Below, one piece after another: positions 8,810-17,879 of a DNA stretch of 64,000 bases (its first letter is position 1; the number at the start of each line of letters is the position of its first letter). The notes below the pieces were generated by a model that was not told the origin of the DNA, ran no database searches, and saw nothing but the letters and a program-made list of their open reading frames with translations. The position numbers and the translations under genes are program-made. This DNA comes from CAVYWD01 sp963772225 (lineage in GTDB: Bacteria; Myxococcota; Myxococcia; Myxococcales; UBA5297), in contig CAVYWD010000002.1 of assembly GCA_963772225.1 (NCBI GenBank), positions 1,178,001 through 1,242,000 of the forward strand. Reading direction: 5' to 3'.

Positions 8810-10438
8810 GTGCGGGAGCTCGAGGGCGATCCAGTGCCCGGGCGCTCGACGCCAATCCACCCATCGATTCGGCCCTCGTCGCCGGGGGCCGAATCTGCTT
8901 TTCGAAGTGATTTCAGAAAGGCTCTCAGGGATACCGAGGAGGCGCTGCGCGCCAGCGAGCGCCTGTACCGCGCTATCGGCGAGTCGATCGACTACGGCGT
9001 CTGGGTCTGCGATCCGGACGGTCGCAACACCTACGCCAGCGAGTCCTTCCTCAAGCTGGTCGGCATGACCCAGGAGCAATGCTCGAACTTCGGCTGGGGA
9101 GATATTCTGCGCCCCGACGACGCCGAGCGCACCATCGCCGCCTGGAAAGAGTGCGTCCGCGCTGGCGCGGTCTGGGACAGCGAGCATCGCTTCCGCGGCG
9201 TCGATGGAAAGTGGCATCCGGTCCTGGCGCGCGGGGTCCCGGTGAGGAACGAGCAGAGGGAGATCACCTGCTGGGCCGGGATCAACCTGGACATCAGCCG
9301 CCCGAAGCAGACCGAGAAGCGACTCCGGGAGAACGAGCAACAGCTCCGCGACATCATCGACGGCAGCCCCGCTTCGATTGTGTTCCTCAAGGATCTCGAA
9401 GGACGCTTCATTACGATCAACAAGCGCCTGGAGAGCCTACTCGGCATGTCGCGCGAGGAGCTGCGGGGAAAGACGGACTACGAGATCTTTCCGCGGGAGA
9501 CGGCCGAATACTATCGCGAGCACGACCGGCGAATCGTCGAGACGGGTGAAGCCTTGATGATCGAGGAGGTCGCTGATCTGGAGGACGGCAAGCGGCACAC
9601 CTTCCTCGCCTCGAAGTTCCCGCTGCGCGATCCCTCCGGGCGGCTCTACGGCGTCGGCGCGGTCTCCCAAGACATCTCCCAGGTCAAGCAGGCCGAGGAC
9701 GCCCTGCGCGAGGCCAACGCTCGGCTCACCGAGGCCGACGAGCGCAGAAAGGATTTCCTCGGAGTCCTCTCGTACGAGCTTCGCAATCCCCTCACGCCCA
9801 TCCGCAACAGCCTCTACATCCTCGACCGGGCCGCGCCGGGCGGGGACCAGGATCGCCGGGCGCGCACGGTCATCGACCGGCAGGTGAGCCACCTCGCCCG
9901 ACTCGTTGACGACCTCCTCGACGTCACGCGGATTAGCCGCGGCAAGGTGCGCCTGCAGCGCACTCGCATGGACCTGACTGAAGCCGCGCGCCGAGCCGTC
10001 GAAGACCATCGCTCGCTACTCGAGGACCTCGACGTTCAGGTCCAGCTGCCGAACGAGGCGCTCTGGATCGACGGCGACCCGACCCGACTGGCCCAGGTGA
10101 TCGGGAACCTCCTCAACAACGCGGCGAAGTTCACGCCCAGGCAAGGGAGGGTCTCGGTGTCGCTGACCCGAATCGAGGGCCGCGCCGTCCTGGAGGTCGC
10201 CGACACGGGGCTCGGCATCGCCCCGGAGACACTCGAGAGGCTTTTCGTGCCGTTCGCTCAGGCGGAACAGAGCCTCGACCGGAGTCGAGGCGGGCTGGGG
10301 CTGGGATTGGCGCTCGTGAAGGGAATGGTTGAGCTGCACGGCGGCGAGGTGAGCGCACAGAGCGGCGGGCCCGGGAAAGGCGCGCGCTTCACCATCAGGC
10401 TCCCGCTCGACCTGCGAGGGGGGGCGCGCTGGAAATAG
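8810..10438 (+). CDS. PAS-PAS sensor histidine kinase with H-box His replaced by Tyr
   Basis: The product (542 residues, GTG start at 8810) has two PAS/PAC units (about 45-165 and 175-300; 'WAGINLDIS' and 'GVGAVSQDIS' close them), a dimerisation helix and a full HATPase domain with N-box NLLNNAAKFTP, G1 DTGLGI and G2 GLGLGLALV. The H-box reads FLGVLSYELRNPLTPI where the family has a His before ELRNP; residue 322 is Tyr (TAC at 9773-9775), one transition from CAC. Autophosphorylation in the usual way should be lost. No membrane segment and no receiver domain are present, so the sensing is cytoplasmic. No response-regulator gene adjoins it. The alteration could be a true loss of function, or the protein may act as a partner of another kinase. 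Confidence 0.85.
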   Translation: MRELEGDPVPGRSTPIHPSIRPSSPGAESAFRSDFRKALRDTEEALRASERLYRAIGESIDYGVWVCDPDGRNTYASESFLKLVGMTQEQCSNFGWGDILRPDDAERTIAAWKECVRAGAVWDSEHRFRGVDGKWHPVLARGVPVRNEQREITCWAGINLDISRPKQTEKRLRENEQQLRDIIDGSPASIVFLKDLEGRFITINKRLESLLGMSREELRGKTDYEIFPRETAEYYREHDRRIVETGEALMIEEVADLEDGKRHTFLASKFPLRDPSGRLYGVGAVSQDISQVKQAEDALREANARLTEADERRKDFLGVLSYELRNPLTPIRNSLYILDRAAPGGDQDRRARTVIDRQVSHLARLVDDLLDVTRISRGKVRLQRTRMDLTEAARRAVEDHRSLLEDLDVQVQLPNEALWIDGDPTRLAQVIGNLLNNAAKFTPRQGRVSVSLTRIEGRAVLEVADTGLGIAPETLERLFVPFAQAEQSLDRSRGGLGLGLALVKGMVELHGGEVSAQSGGPGKGARFTIRLPLDLRGGARWK

Positions 10439-10651
10439 TGCACCTTCGCTTCGAGGTGTTGCGGGGGCCCGATGCGGGTCCAATCGCGTGAATCGTCTCG
10501 ACGCTTCAACGCCGGAAATTGCGCTTGGTCTCCGTCGCCGGGCAATCCGCGCGCGGCCTCGACTCTCGGAGGCCACAGACCTCAGGGCCTGGGGGCTAGG
10601 AAAGAGGTCTTTACTTTCGCGCGTTCACAGGCAAGATGTCTTTACTAGGCA

Positions 10652-11821
10652 ATGGCGCGGACCACCGGCACATACGACCGCAAGACCGTCGGCGGTAAAG
10701 AGGTAGCGGCGTTCCTTCCGCACCCCCTTCCGCCTGCTGACCCACCGCTCGAGCTTGACGCCCACGCGCGTGAGCTGCTCCGTACGGCTGAGCACGCATT
10801 GTCTCGCCTGGAGCTCGCCAGCGAGATGGTGCCTTCGGTCGAGTGGTTCATCTACGCCTTCGTCCGCAAGGAGGCCGTGGTCTCCTCCCAGATTGAGGGG
10901 ACCCAGGCGACGCTCGTCGATCTTCTCAACTACGAGGCGGGCGCCCAACCGGAGCCGCAGCGCGAGGTGGAGGTCCAGGAGGTCTGCAACTACTTGGAGG
11001 CTCTGGCCTTCGCGCGCAAGCAGCTCAGCCGCAAGGATGGCCTGCCGCTTTCAATCCGCCTCCTCAACGAAACGCACCGACGCCTGATGAAGGGAGTGCG
11101 CGGCGCCGAGAAGGAGCCTGGCGAGATTCGACGCAGCCAGAACTGGATTGGCGGCACGCGCCCAGGCAACGCGGTGTACGTGCCCCCGCCGCCCCAGGAG
11201 GTGCCGCGCCTGCTCGGCGAGCTCGAAAAGTACCTCCACGCGACTGACTCACTGCCGCCTTTGGTGCGTGCCGGGCTCGCCCACGTGCAGTTCGAAACCA
11301 TCCATCCCTACCTCGACGGAAACGGGCGTCTCGGCCGACTGCTCGTCACGCTCCTCCTCGAAGAGTGGAAGCTTCTTCCGCAGCCGCTTTTGTACCTGAG
11401 CCTCTACTTCAAGCGGCGCCGAGAGGACTACTACCAGGTCCTCAGCCGCGTCCGAACCGAGGGGGACTGGGAGGGTTGGACGGCGTTCTTCCTTGAAGGG
11501 GTGGCGACGATCGCGGAGGAGACCGTCCAGAGCGCTCGCGAGCTGTTCGCGTTGATAGGCCGCGACCGGACGCGTGTTCTCGCCGCTGGAAAGGCCTCGG
11601 TCGTTGCGTCACGGCTCTTCGAGGAGCTGCCTCGCCACCCGGTCGTGACGATCACCAGCGTCGTGAGGTTCCTGGAGACCACGAAGCCCACGGCGGCGAA
11701 GGCCATCGCGTTGCTCGAAGAGGTCGGCGTCCTCGCTGAGACGACGGGCCGCAAGCGCAATCGGACCTTCAGCTACGCGAAGTACCTCGACCACTTGCGG
11801 GTGGGCACCGAGCTCGAGTAG
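10652..11821 (+). CDS. Fic family protein (AMP transferase-type) with class II inhibitory motif
   Basis: The 389-residue protein has the complete Fic core HPYLDGNGRLGR (His218) and, about 140 residues upstream, the inhibitory helix SSQIEGT that fits (S/T)xxxE(G/N); it is thus a class II Fic protein with an N-terminal autoinhibitory helix. An N-terminal Fic_N region (about 25-110) and a C-terminal winged-helix-like part (about 300-385, 'HPVVTITSVVRFLETTKPTAAKAI') follow the common layout. Fic proteins transfer AMP, or other nucleotide parts, to target proteins; the target here is unknown. The ATG at 10652 starts 213 bases after the kinase gene. No antitoxin gene adjoins, as expected for self-inhibited members. 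Confidence 0.9.
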   Translation: MARTTGTYDRKTVGGKEVAAFLPHPLPPADPPLELDAHARELLRTAEHALSRLELASEMVPSVEWFIYAFVRKEAVVSSQIEGTQATLVDLLNYEAGAQPEPQREVEVQEVCNYLEALAFARKQLSRKDGLPLSIRLLNETHRRLMKGVRGAEKEPGEIRRSQNWIGGTRPGNAVYVPPPPQEVPRLLGELEKYLHATDSLPPLVRAGLAHVQFETIHPYLDGNGRLGRLLVTLLLEEWKLLPQPLLYLSLYFKRRREDYYQVLSRVRTEGDWEGWTAFFLEGVATIAEETVQSARELFALIGRDRTRVLAAGKASVVASRLFEELPRHPVVTITSVVRFLETTKPTAAKAIALLEEVGVLAETTGRKRNRTFSYAKYLDHLRVGTELE

Positions 11822-11861
11822 CGACTCGGCGACCCAGGCTCCTCTCGGGGCAATCGGGCAA

Positions 11862-12080
11862 TCAGCCTTCCGTCTCTCGGTCGTCCTTCGGGCGAGGAAC
11901 TGGCTCGATGTCGTTCGCCTCGAGCCAGTCGCGCGCGGCTTTTTCAAAGCGATGGTTCTTGAGCTCGAACCAGCGCTCCCGCTCGTTCGGATGGTCGAGC
12001 AGCACGTCCTTGAAGCGCCTAAACGCACCGCGCCCGTTGAGCGCGACTTCAAGCTTGCCGATGAGGGTTCGGACGCGCAC
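11862..12080 (-). pseudogene. UPF0158 family C-terminal fragment
   Basis: The 72 codons match the conserved end of UPF0158 proteins: GRGAFRRFKDVL, then ERERWFELKN and a closing 'WLEANDIEP'. Full-length members are roughly twice as long and carry an N-terminal part that is missing; the frame is closed by a TAG about 30 bases upstream of the GTG at 12080. I read this as a truncated remnant at the edge of the mobile region. It converges on the Fic gene. Confidence 0.55.
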
Positions 12081-12347
12081 GGTCTTCGACGTGCTGGGTG
12101 CCTCCCGACGCTACGGCCGCGCCGGTCGATTGGCAGACACCGGCAAACTGCCGGAGGCAAGACAGCTGCTTGAGGGTGTCCGCGATGCCCTTCGTGGGTG
12201 CGCGAGGGTGATGCTCTTCAGCGGCGGCGTGATCGAAATCCACCTGTCGGCGGCCTCGAGATCCACCCGGTCGTTGAGGCGAGGGAGTCGGAGTAGCTCT
12301 CAGGGCGAGAAGTATCCGGAGGACCCCTTCGGCGTGACGGTCGAGGG
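12081..12347. other. Non-coding remnant sequence
   Basis: This stretch lies between the UPF0158 fragment and the Zn-finger gene. Several short frames cross it, but none has a recognisable product or codon pattern. I see no repeat, RNA or terminator. It is probably flanking sequence scrambled by mobile-element activity. Confidence 0.35.
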
Positions 12348-12740
12348 ATGCGACCCCGGAAGAAGGTCCGCAGTCGGCGGTGTAGCGAGTGCAGGAGTTG
12401 GTACTCCCCCGATCCTCGCGCGGCGGAGACGCAGCATGCATGCAGCGAAGCCTGTCGCCAGGCGAGACGCAAGCGACAGGCGCGCGAACGTCGAGCGAAG
12501 GCGCCTGAGGAGTTCCGGAAGGCGGAGCAGGCGCGACAAGCCCGATGCCGGGCCCAGAAGAGAGCCCTGCGATCGGGCGCGGGGCCGCCGGAGGCGGGCG
12601 ACCAGGGGGGCTCGTTCGGCGCGCGACTCGAGGACGTGCTCGAGCTGGCGCTGGCGACTCCGCGGCCTTCTCGCGCTGCCCTGACCGAGGCGCTGCGTGA
12701 GCTGTGCTCGTGCGCACCAGGCGCGGGAGCAGGCCCGTGA
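12348..12740 (+). CDS. Small basic zinc-finger-like protein
   Basis: The 130-residue product starts MRPRKKVRSRRC and holds a CSEC...CSEAC cysteine set within residues 12-36, followed by a strongly basic helix rich in Arg, Lys and Gln (about 38-75). This is the composition of a small nucleic-acid-binding zinc finger. The tail is acidic/hydrophobic and less regular. It lies just left of the TGTCACGCGC repeat region and the IS21-like genes and may be an accessory gene of that element, or a host gene at its edge. I cannot assign a function. The ATG follows a weak purine-rich site. Confidence 0.6.
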   Translation: MRPRKKVRSRRCSECRSWYSPDPRAAETQHACSEACRQARRKRQARERRAKAPEEFRKAEQARQARCRAQKRALRSGAGPPEAGDQGGSFGARLEDVLELALATPRPSRAALTEALRELCSCAPGAGAGP

Positions 12741-12752
12741 CCTGTGGAGCGA

Positions 12753-12987
12753 TGTCACGCGCCGGCTTCGGCGGCCAAGTTGGCGCGGCAGCAGGGGAAA
12801 CCTCGGGGTTTTGCGCAGAGCGGAGCAGTGTCACGCGCATGCTTCGGCGTTCGGCGGCGCCGGCGAGTCGCCGTTTTCCCTCTGAGGAGCCGTCAGGCAG
12901 CGGGTGACCGCAGGTACGTGTCACGCGCCGGCTTCGAGCTCTCTCAGAGGGAAAAACGGCCCCTGTCACGCGCCGGGATGGCCAAGG
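12753..12987 (+). repeat. Four TGTCACGCGC direct repeats with an internal inverted repeat (IS21-like left end candidate)
   Basis: Copies of TGTCACGCGCCGGCTTCG-type sequence start at 12753, 12829, 12919 and 12964; the first ten bases are the same in all four and two copies continue to CCGGCTTCG. Between them an inverted repeat pairs GCCGTTTTCCCTCTGAG (12870-12886) with CTCAGAGGGAAAAACGGC (12943-12960). IS21-family elements carry multiple transposase-binding repeats at their ends and start with TG, so this may be the left end. The repeats could instead be binding sites for the adjacent ParB-like protein. Confidence 0.6.
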
Positions 12988-13006
12988 ATCTCGGTGAGGG
13001 CGCACG

Positions 13007-13921
13007 GTGGCGCGCATGACGGGCGTGTCGACCGCGAGCACCGAGATGGCGCCGAGCGAGCTGGGCGATTCGCTCTTGGCGGTGCGACTGTGCGCGGGCG
13101 AGGCCACGCAGCAGATGCAGCTGTCGCTCTCGAAGCTCGGGCAGCTGACGCCGGTGCAGGCCTTTCGAATGGGCGAGAAGCTGGAGGTCTTCGATGGACT
13201 CAAGCGGTTGAGCGCCTCGCGCGAGCTTGGGTGGTCGAAGCTGCGCGTCGAGGTCCACGGCGTCGACTCTGCAGGGGCGAAGGTGCGGCTGTTGCGCTGC
13301 AACGCCGGGGCGGGTCTGTGCGAGCTCGAGGAGGGCTGGCTGGTGCGCTCCCTCTATCGCGACGACCACGTGAGCCAGCCGCAGATCGCGATTCTGCTCG
13401 GGCGGGACAAGAGCTGGGTGTGTCGGCGTCTGGCTTTGGCAGAGGACCTGTCGGACGAGCTGACGGCGAATGTGCGGCTGGGGCTGTTGTCGGCCACCGC
13501 GGTGCGAGAGCTTTCGCGGTTGCCGCGCGGCAACCAGGACGCTGTGGGCCTGGTGGTAGCCCGACGAGGGCTGACCACGCGGCAGACCGCGCGCCTGGTC
13601 GATTCGCTGCTCGCGGCCCAGGAAGCGGAGTGGCCGGCGCTGCTGGAGCGAGCCAGCGCACCCATGGCCGCCGAGTCCCCCAAGGGCAGTGCACCGCGGC
13701 GCACGCCCGGCGAGCAGATGGTCGCGGACGCCTGGGCGATGAAGCGCCTCTCGACGCGCCTGCACGCGCGGCTCTTGGAGCGGTCGCTGGCCAGCTTGGG
13801 AGCGCCGGCGTGCGAGGTGGTCTCGCGCGAGCTCGTCGAGCTGCGCGGTGCGCTGGCCGCCCTGACCCGGACCCTCGACGCGCGCCTCGGGGCGCCAGGA
13901 GCCTCCGATGCTTCCGCTTGA
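13007..13921 (+). CDS. ParB-like DNA-binding protein carried by the IS21-like element
   Basis: The 304-residue protein has a ParB/KorB layout: an N-terminal ParB-like domain (about 35-115, with 'VFDGLKRLSASRELGW' matching the conserved 'G.rRl.A...LG' region), then a helix-turn-helix (about 115-175, 'SQPQIAILLGRDKSWVCRRLAL'-like core) and a variable C-terminal part. GTG at 13007 or ATG at 13016 can start it. Its end overlaps istA by 14 bases, so the two are translated together and the gene belongs to the element. ParB proteins bind centromere-like sites; here the protein may bind the repeats directly upstream and control expression or transposition, which is an inference. Confidence 0.75.
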   Translation: MARMTGVSTASTEMAPSELGDSLLAVRLCAGEATQQMQLSLSKLGQLTPVQAFRMGEKLEVFDGLKRLSASRELGWSKLRVEVHGVDSAGAKVRLLRCNAGAGLCELEEGWLVRSLYRDDHVSQPQIAILLGRDKSWVCRRLALAEDLSDELTANVRLGLLSATAVRELSRLPRGNQDAVGLVVARRGLTTRQTARLVDSLLAAQEAEWPALLERASAPMAAESPKGSAPRRTPGEQMVADAWAMKRLSTRLHARLLERSLASLGAPACEVVSRELVELRGALAALTRTLDARLGAPGASDASA

Positions 13922-15545
13922 CCCGCAGCTGGTCCACGACGTGGTGCAGCTCGACAAGGAGGGGATGACTTGGCGCGCGATCGCGCGGGCCCTGCACATC
14001 AGCCGAAACACCGTGCGGCGCATCGTCAAGAGCCACCAGGAGGCGCGCGAAACTGCGCACTCGGCGCTGCCACGGGTGCGCGGCTCGCGCCGCCGCGCCT
14101 CGAAGCTCGACCCCTTTCGCAGCCTGATCACCGAGCTGCTCGAGAAGTATCCGGACATCACCGCGCAGCGGGTCTTCGAGCATTTGCGCGACGAGCATGG
14201 CTACGCAGGCGGCGACACCATCGTGAAAGTCCTGGTGAGCAACCTGCGCCCGAAGTTGCCGCCCAAGCCGAGCCTCCAGACGCCGCCGCGGGTGCCGGGG
14301 GACATGGGCGAGTGCGACTGGTCGCCCTACCCGGTGGAATTCACCCATGCGCCGTCCATGACCCTGCAGGCCTTCGGATACGCACTGCGCTACTCGACCC
14401 GGAAGTACTTCGGCTTCTTCGAGAGCAACGGCCTGCACCCTTTGATGGACGGCCACCGCCACGCCTTCGCGCGCTTCCAGGGCGCCGCGCGCCGGTGCAC
14501 CTACGATAGCCAGAAGCCGGTGGTGCTGCGCTGGGAAGGCAACCAGCCGATCCTCAATCCCCGCTTCGTCGATTTCGCCACCTATTACGAATTCTCCGCC
14601 GTCGCCGTGCGCCATGCCCCCAACCGCAAGCCCCGGGTCGAGCGGAGCTTCTGGGAGCTCTCCCTCAGCTTCTTCCGGGGCCGCTCATTCCGCGACCTGG
14701 CCGACCTCGAGGCCCAGCTCTCCCGGTGGATGGACACCATCGCCGACCTGCGCCCCATCAAGCGGATGAAGCGGCGCACGCGGATGGAGCTCTTCGCCGA
14801 AGAGCAGTCGCTGCTGCGGCCGCTGCCGCGCCACCCCTACGACACCGCGCGGGTGCTCTACAAGCTCTGCAACCTCGAGGGCTTCATGACCTGGGAGACC
14901 AATGAATATTCCCTGCCCTATGAATACGTCACCGAGATTCTCCCGGTGCGCATCACCGAGAATGAGCTCTTCGTCTACAAAGCGGACCTGACCTGCCTGG
15001 CACGGCACGAGCTCAGGCCTCGCGGCGCGCAGCAGCAGTCGATCCTGCCGGGGCATCGGCCCCCGCGCGCCGAGGGCGGGCCCGACCTCGAGCACCTGCG
15101 GCGCGCATTCCAGGATTTTGGGGGGCCCGGAGCGGAGTACCTGGCGGCGCTCGAGCGGCGCGACTCGCGGTCGGCCGGCTACCACGCGCGCAAGGTCCTT
15201 TCGCTGCGCGAGGGCTACGACACCGCCGAGCTCTGCAAGGCGCTCTCGCACGCGCTCTGCTTCGGCGCTCTCGAGCACGTCAGCATCGAGAAGATCCTCA
15301 ACGCCCGCTCCGACCGCCGCCGGCTCGACGAGTACGTCGCCGCGGCCTCGGCCAAGAAGCTCAAGAGCGCCGTCGCCCAGAGCTGCACCGAGCCGCGCGA
15401 CCTCGCCGAGTACGACGCGCTGCCGTGCCGCGGCACAGTCCCCGAGCCCCAAGGAGAAGCGACATGCGAGCCCCCACCTCCCTCAAAGGCCCCGCCGCCG
15501 AAGCCCGGGAGCGCATCGAGCGGCACCTCGACCGACTCGGTCTGA
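13908..15545 (+). CDS. istA: IS21-like transposase IstA
   Basis: The 545-residue protein begins with a helix-turn-helix (about 10-45, 'MTWRAIARALHISRNTVRRI') and continues with an rve-type integrase core. The DDE residues can be placed: Asp in GECDWSPY, Asp in CTYDSQKPVVL, and Glu in KPRVERSFWELS. The C-terminal part (about 300-545) is the usual beta-rich Mu-like domain and a Pro-rich tail. The ATG at 13908 overlaps the ParB-like gene; the 3' end overlaps istB by 82 bases, as is typical of IS21 pairs. No frame break is seen, so the element may still be active. Confidence 0.9.
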   Translation: MLPLDPQLVHDVVQLDKEGMTWRAIARALHISRNTVRRIVKSHQEARETAHSALPRVRGSRRRASKLDPFRSLITELLEKYPDITAQRVFEHLRDEHGYAGGDTIVKVLVSNLRPKLPPKPSLQTPPRVPGDMGECDWSPYPVEFTHAPSMTLQAFGYALRYSTRKYFGFFESNGLHPLMDGHRHAFARFQGAARRCTYDSQKPVVLRWEGNQPILNPRFVDFATYYEFSAVAVRHAPNRKPRVERSFWELSLSFFRGRSFRDLADLEAQLSRWMDTIADLRPIKRMKRRTRMELFAEEQSLLRPLPRHPYDTARVLYKLCNLEGFMTWETNEYSLPYEYVTEILPVRITENELFVYKADLTCLARHELRPRGAQQQSILPGHRPPRAEGGPDLEHLRRAFQDFGGPGAEYLAALERRDSRSAGYHARKVLSLREGYDTAELCKALSHALCFGALEHVSIEKILNARSDRRRLDEYVAAASAKKLKSAVAQSCTEPRDLAEYDALPCRGTVPEPQGEATCEPPPPSKAPPPKPGSASSGTSTDSV

Positions 15546-16291
15546 GGGGGCTTTCCATCGATGCCTATCTGGCCTGGGTCAAGGAGCACCAGCCCTCGGA
15601 CCTGGAAGCCGCCGAGCAGCTGCTCGCTGCGGCGGCCGCCATCAAGCGCGAGCGCAGCATCGAGTGGCGCATCAAGGGCAGCGGCATGAAGGTCCGCAAG
15701 ACCATGGCGGCCTTCGACTGGGACTTCCAGCCCAAGCTCGATCGCCGCTTCGTCGAGGAGCTCTTCGCGCTCTCCTTCGTCCAGCGGCACGAGGACCTCT
15801 TGATCACCGGTAAGAGCGGGACCGGCAAGAGCCACATCCTGCAGGCTCTCGCGGTCCAAGCCTGCGAGCAGGAGTGGATGGTGCGCTACGCCCGGTGCGT
15901 CGACCTGGTCGACCACCTCTACGCCGGCCTGGCCGACGGCTCCTACGAGCGGCGGATGAAGAGCTGGTGTCGGCCCACGCTCCTGGTGATCGACGACGTC
16001 GGACTGGGCCAGCTCAAGCGCCGCGACGACGAGCCGACCGCGGCCCACATGATCTTCACCCTCTTGGATCGCCGACACGGCAGCGCCAGCACGGCGATCA
16101 CGTCGAACATCAGGCTCTCCTCATGGGGCAAGTACCTGGGCGACGCTACCCTGGCCGCGGCGGTCCTCGACCGCCTGGCGGCGACCTCCATCCGGATCGA
16201 CATCGACGGGCCGAGCTTCCGGCAGCACCAGGCGCACCAGCGGGCCAAGGAGCAGGGACACGAGCTCCCGGTGGAGGAACCCCATGATTGA
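15464..16291 (+). CDS. istB: IS21-like helper ATPase IstB
   Basis: The 275-residue AAA+ protein has Walker A GKSGTGKS and Walker B LLVIDDVG, and the conserved 'AAVLDRL' sensor region near the C-terminus. IstB assembles on target DNA and selects the integration site for IstA. I chose the ATG at 15464 because a strong AAGGAG site lies just upstream; a longer frame starts at 15425 but lacks one. It overlaps istA at its 5' end and the next small gene at its 3' end, so the four genes form one operon. Confidence 0.9.
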   Translation: MRAPTSLKGPAAEARERIERHLDRLGLRGLSIDAYLAWVKEHQPSDLEAAEQLLAAAAAIKRERSIEWRIKGSGMKVRKTMAAFDWDFQPKLDRRFVEELFALSFVQRHEDLLITGKSGTGKSHILQALAVQACEQEWMVRYARCVDLVDHLYAGLADGSYERRMKSWCRPTLLVIDDVGLGQLKRRDDEPTAAHMIFTLLDRRHGSASTAITSNIRLSSWGKYLGDATLAAAVLDRLAATSIRIDIDGPSFRQHQAHQRAKEQGHELPVEEPHD

Positions 16292-16484
16292 GAGGCCGCC
16301 GCTGACGCTCAACCTCCCGCCGCTCGACGGCCCCACCGCGGCTTGGCTGCTCGACCTCTGCGGCCAGCTCCAAGTCGCGCTCTGGCAAGAGTACGGCGAC
16401 GAGGTCGAGGCCCACTGGACTGCGACCGAGCCCAACCAGCTCCTCTACGGGCCCCTGCAGCCCGCCTCGCGCAAGAGGCGCTGA
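16284..16484 (+). CDS. Small accessory protein downstream of istB
   Basis: This 66-residue frame starts with ATGATTGA overlapping the istB stop and is preceded by GGAGGAA. The product has an amphipathic helix ('WLLDLCGQLQVALWQEYG') and no known motif. The overlap and good ribosome-binding site argue that it is a real, translationally coupled gene of the element. Function unknown. Confidence 0.65.
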   Translation: MIERPPLTLNLPPLDGPTAAWLLDLCGQLQVALWQEYGDEVEAHWTATEPNQLLYGPLQPASRKRR

Positions 16485-16835
16485 TACCGCGATTCTGCCC
16501 GGGCCGCAGGTGTGGCCCTCAGAGCGGGCTCCGCTGGCGAGCGTCCCGCGACCGCGACGGAATGCCTGCGGCCCGGGCGCCCTTCATCACCGCGACAGAC
16601 TGACCGCCGGAGGCGCCCGACCCGCCTTCGGCGGTCGGCGTTTTGATCCCGCTCCGGAATGGGGCCCGGGCCCTGACGAGTCCAGCGCGGGGACAGCGCC
16701 TCGTTTCCGCGATCCGTAGACGGCGGGGACGGCTCGCCCGCCTCCGTATTCGCCCGCACCCTTCTGACGGCCTGCGCCCGCAACCCCGCAACCGAGACTG
16801 GATCACCAAAACCGCCGAGAGTGGATCACCTCCAC
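16485..16835. other. Right-hand non-coding part of the IS21-like element
   Basis: After the last gene comes a hairpin terminator and then GC-rich sequence without a supported gene. Close to the edge are two direct copies of a GAnTGGATCACC motif (about 16794-16806 and 16819-16830). Read on the minus strand the element edge would be TGATCCACTCTCGG, starting with TG like the left end, so the right end is placed near 16828. The exact end is not proved because no target duplication can be found. Confidence 0.45.
16602..16644 (+). terminator. Rho-independent terminator after the IS21-like operon
   Basis: A 13-bp stem pairs GACCGCCGGAGGC (16602-16614) with GCCTTCGGCGGTC (16624-16636) with one mismatch; a short TTTT run follows at 16641-16644. 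It lies 118 bases after the last gene. Confidence 0.65.
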
Positions 16836-17879
16836 GCCGCCGCCGAAGCACTCGCGCCCCTGGCGAAAGAACGAGTGGGTGCGCGAGGTCACGGTGTTGG
16901 CGCGCAAGCACCGGTCGAGTCCGAGTTGCTCGCCGGCGTGGCCGAGAAGAGTCAGCAACACGACGGCGATGGCGATGACCAGGGTCATGCGATCTCGGCG
17001 GTCGGGGCGATCGATGCTCACGTACAGAGCGCCAAGGCCGAAGCGCCAGTCCTTTTCGTCCCGGAAGTTCTCCTCGATGGTAAAGCGGCGGCCATAGAGT
17101 TTCACGAGCCTGTCGGCGGATTCCTTGATGCTAGTTGCAAGCAACCACTCCTCCTTCATCGCAGCGCGCTTCACGGCGACCACCGCCTCCACCTCGAACT
17201 TGTCGCCCGTGACCCTGGCATGGGACAGCAGCAGCGCGCGTCCGTTGCTGGGTACCCATTCGCCGCCACTGCGCGCCGTGCCGGCGGCGTCGCGCACCGT
17301 GATGCACTTGCGGAACCGAATGACGAAGTCGAAACCGAGCTCGCCCTTGAGCATGTCGTAGAGCTTGGTATCGCCGAAGCCTCGGTCGGCCAGGATGCGG
17401 ACCTGCTGGATGGAGTCCGGCAGCAACCGTTTGAAGGTCCGCAGCAAGTCGTCCTCATGCTTGTTTCGCTGCTCCGTCAGCTCCTCCGCGGTGACAGTCT
17501 TCCACACCAGCGGCGTTGCTCGACCGTGGCGTGTGACGAGGTTGAGGGCGATGCGGTGTCGCGTGCCGTCGGCATACTCCGTCCAGTCAAGGGAAGCAGT
17601 CACTTTCGAGCGGTTGCCGAGAACGAATCTCACGTAGTCCGTTTCGGCATCCTCCAATCGGATCTTCTCATTGCTCAGGAAGCGGTCGAACTGCTTGATG
17701 GCGTGCTTGGGGCTGGTGCCTCGGGCGGACGCTTCTGCGCGGCCGATATTTGCGACGCCCGCCAAGGCAGCGTTCGTGACGCCGATGACCGCATGGGCGA
17801 TCGATTCAATCTGCTTGGCGTGGAGGCAGGACTGCGCGAAGATGCTCTCGACTGCTTGCTCGATGGCTTGGGCGTGCAT
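16803..17879 (-). pseudogene. IS4-type transposase, 3' end replaced
   Basis: The first about 336 residues equal the complete copy at 18299-19441, including the DDE residues (SLDWTEY, ILADRGFGD and the YGRRFTIEENF...K signature). After 'FFRQGRE' the protein runs into foreign sequence from the IS21-like end for about 20 residues. The native C-terminus (ending 'CDEMGLI') is lost, and with it the left inverted repeat, so this copy cannot move by itself. Confidence 0.85.

Noticed and set aside
12753..12987. CRISPR array
   Set aside because: Only four units with unequal spacing (76, 90, 45 bases), degenerate 3' parts, and no cas gene in the window.
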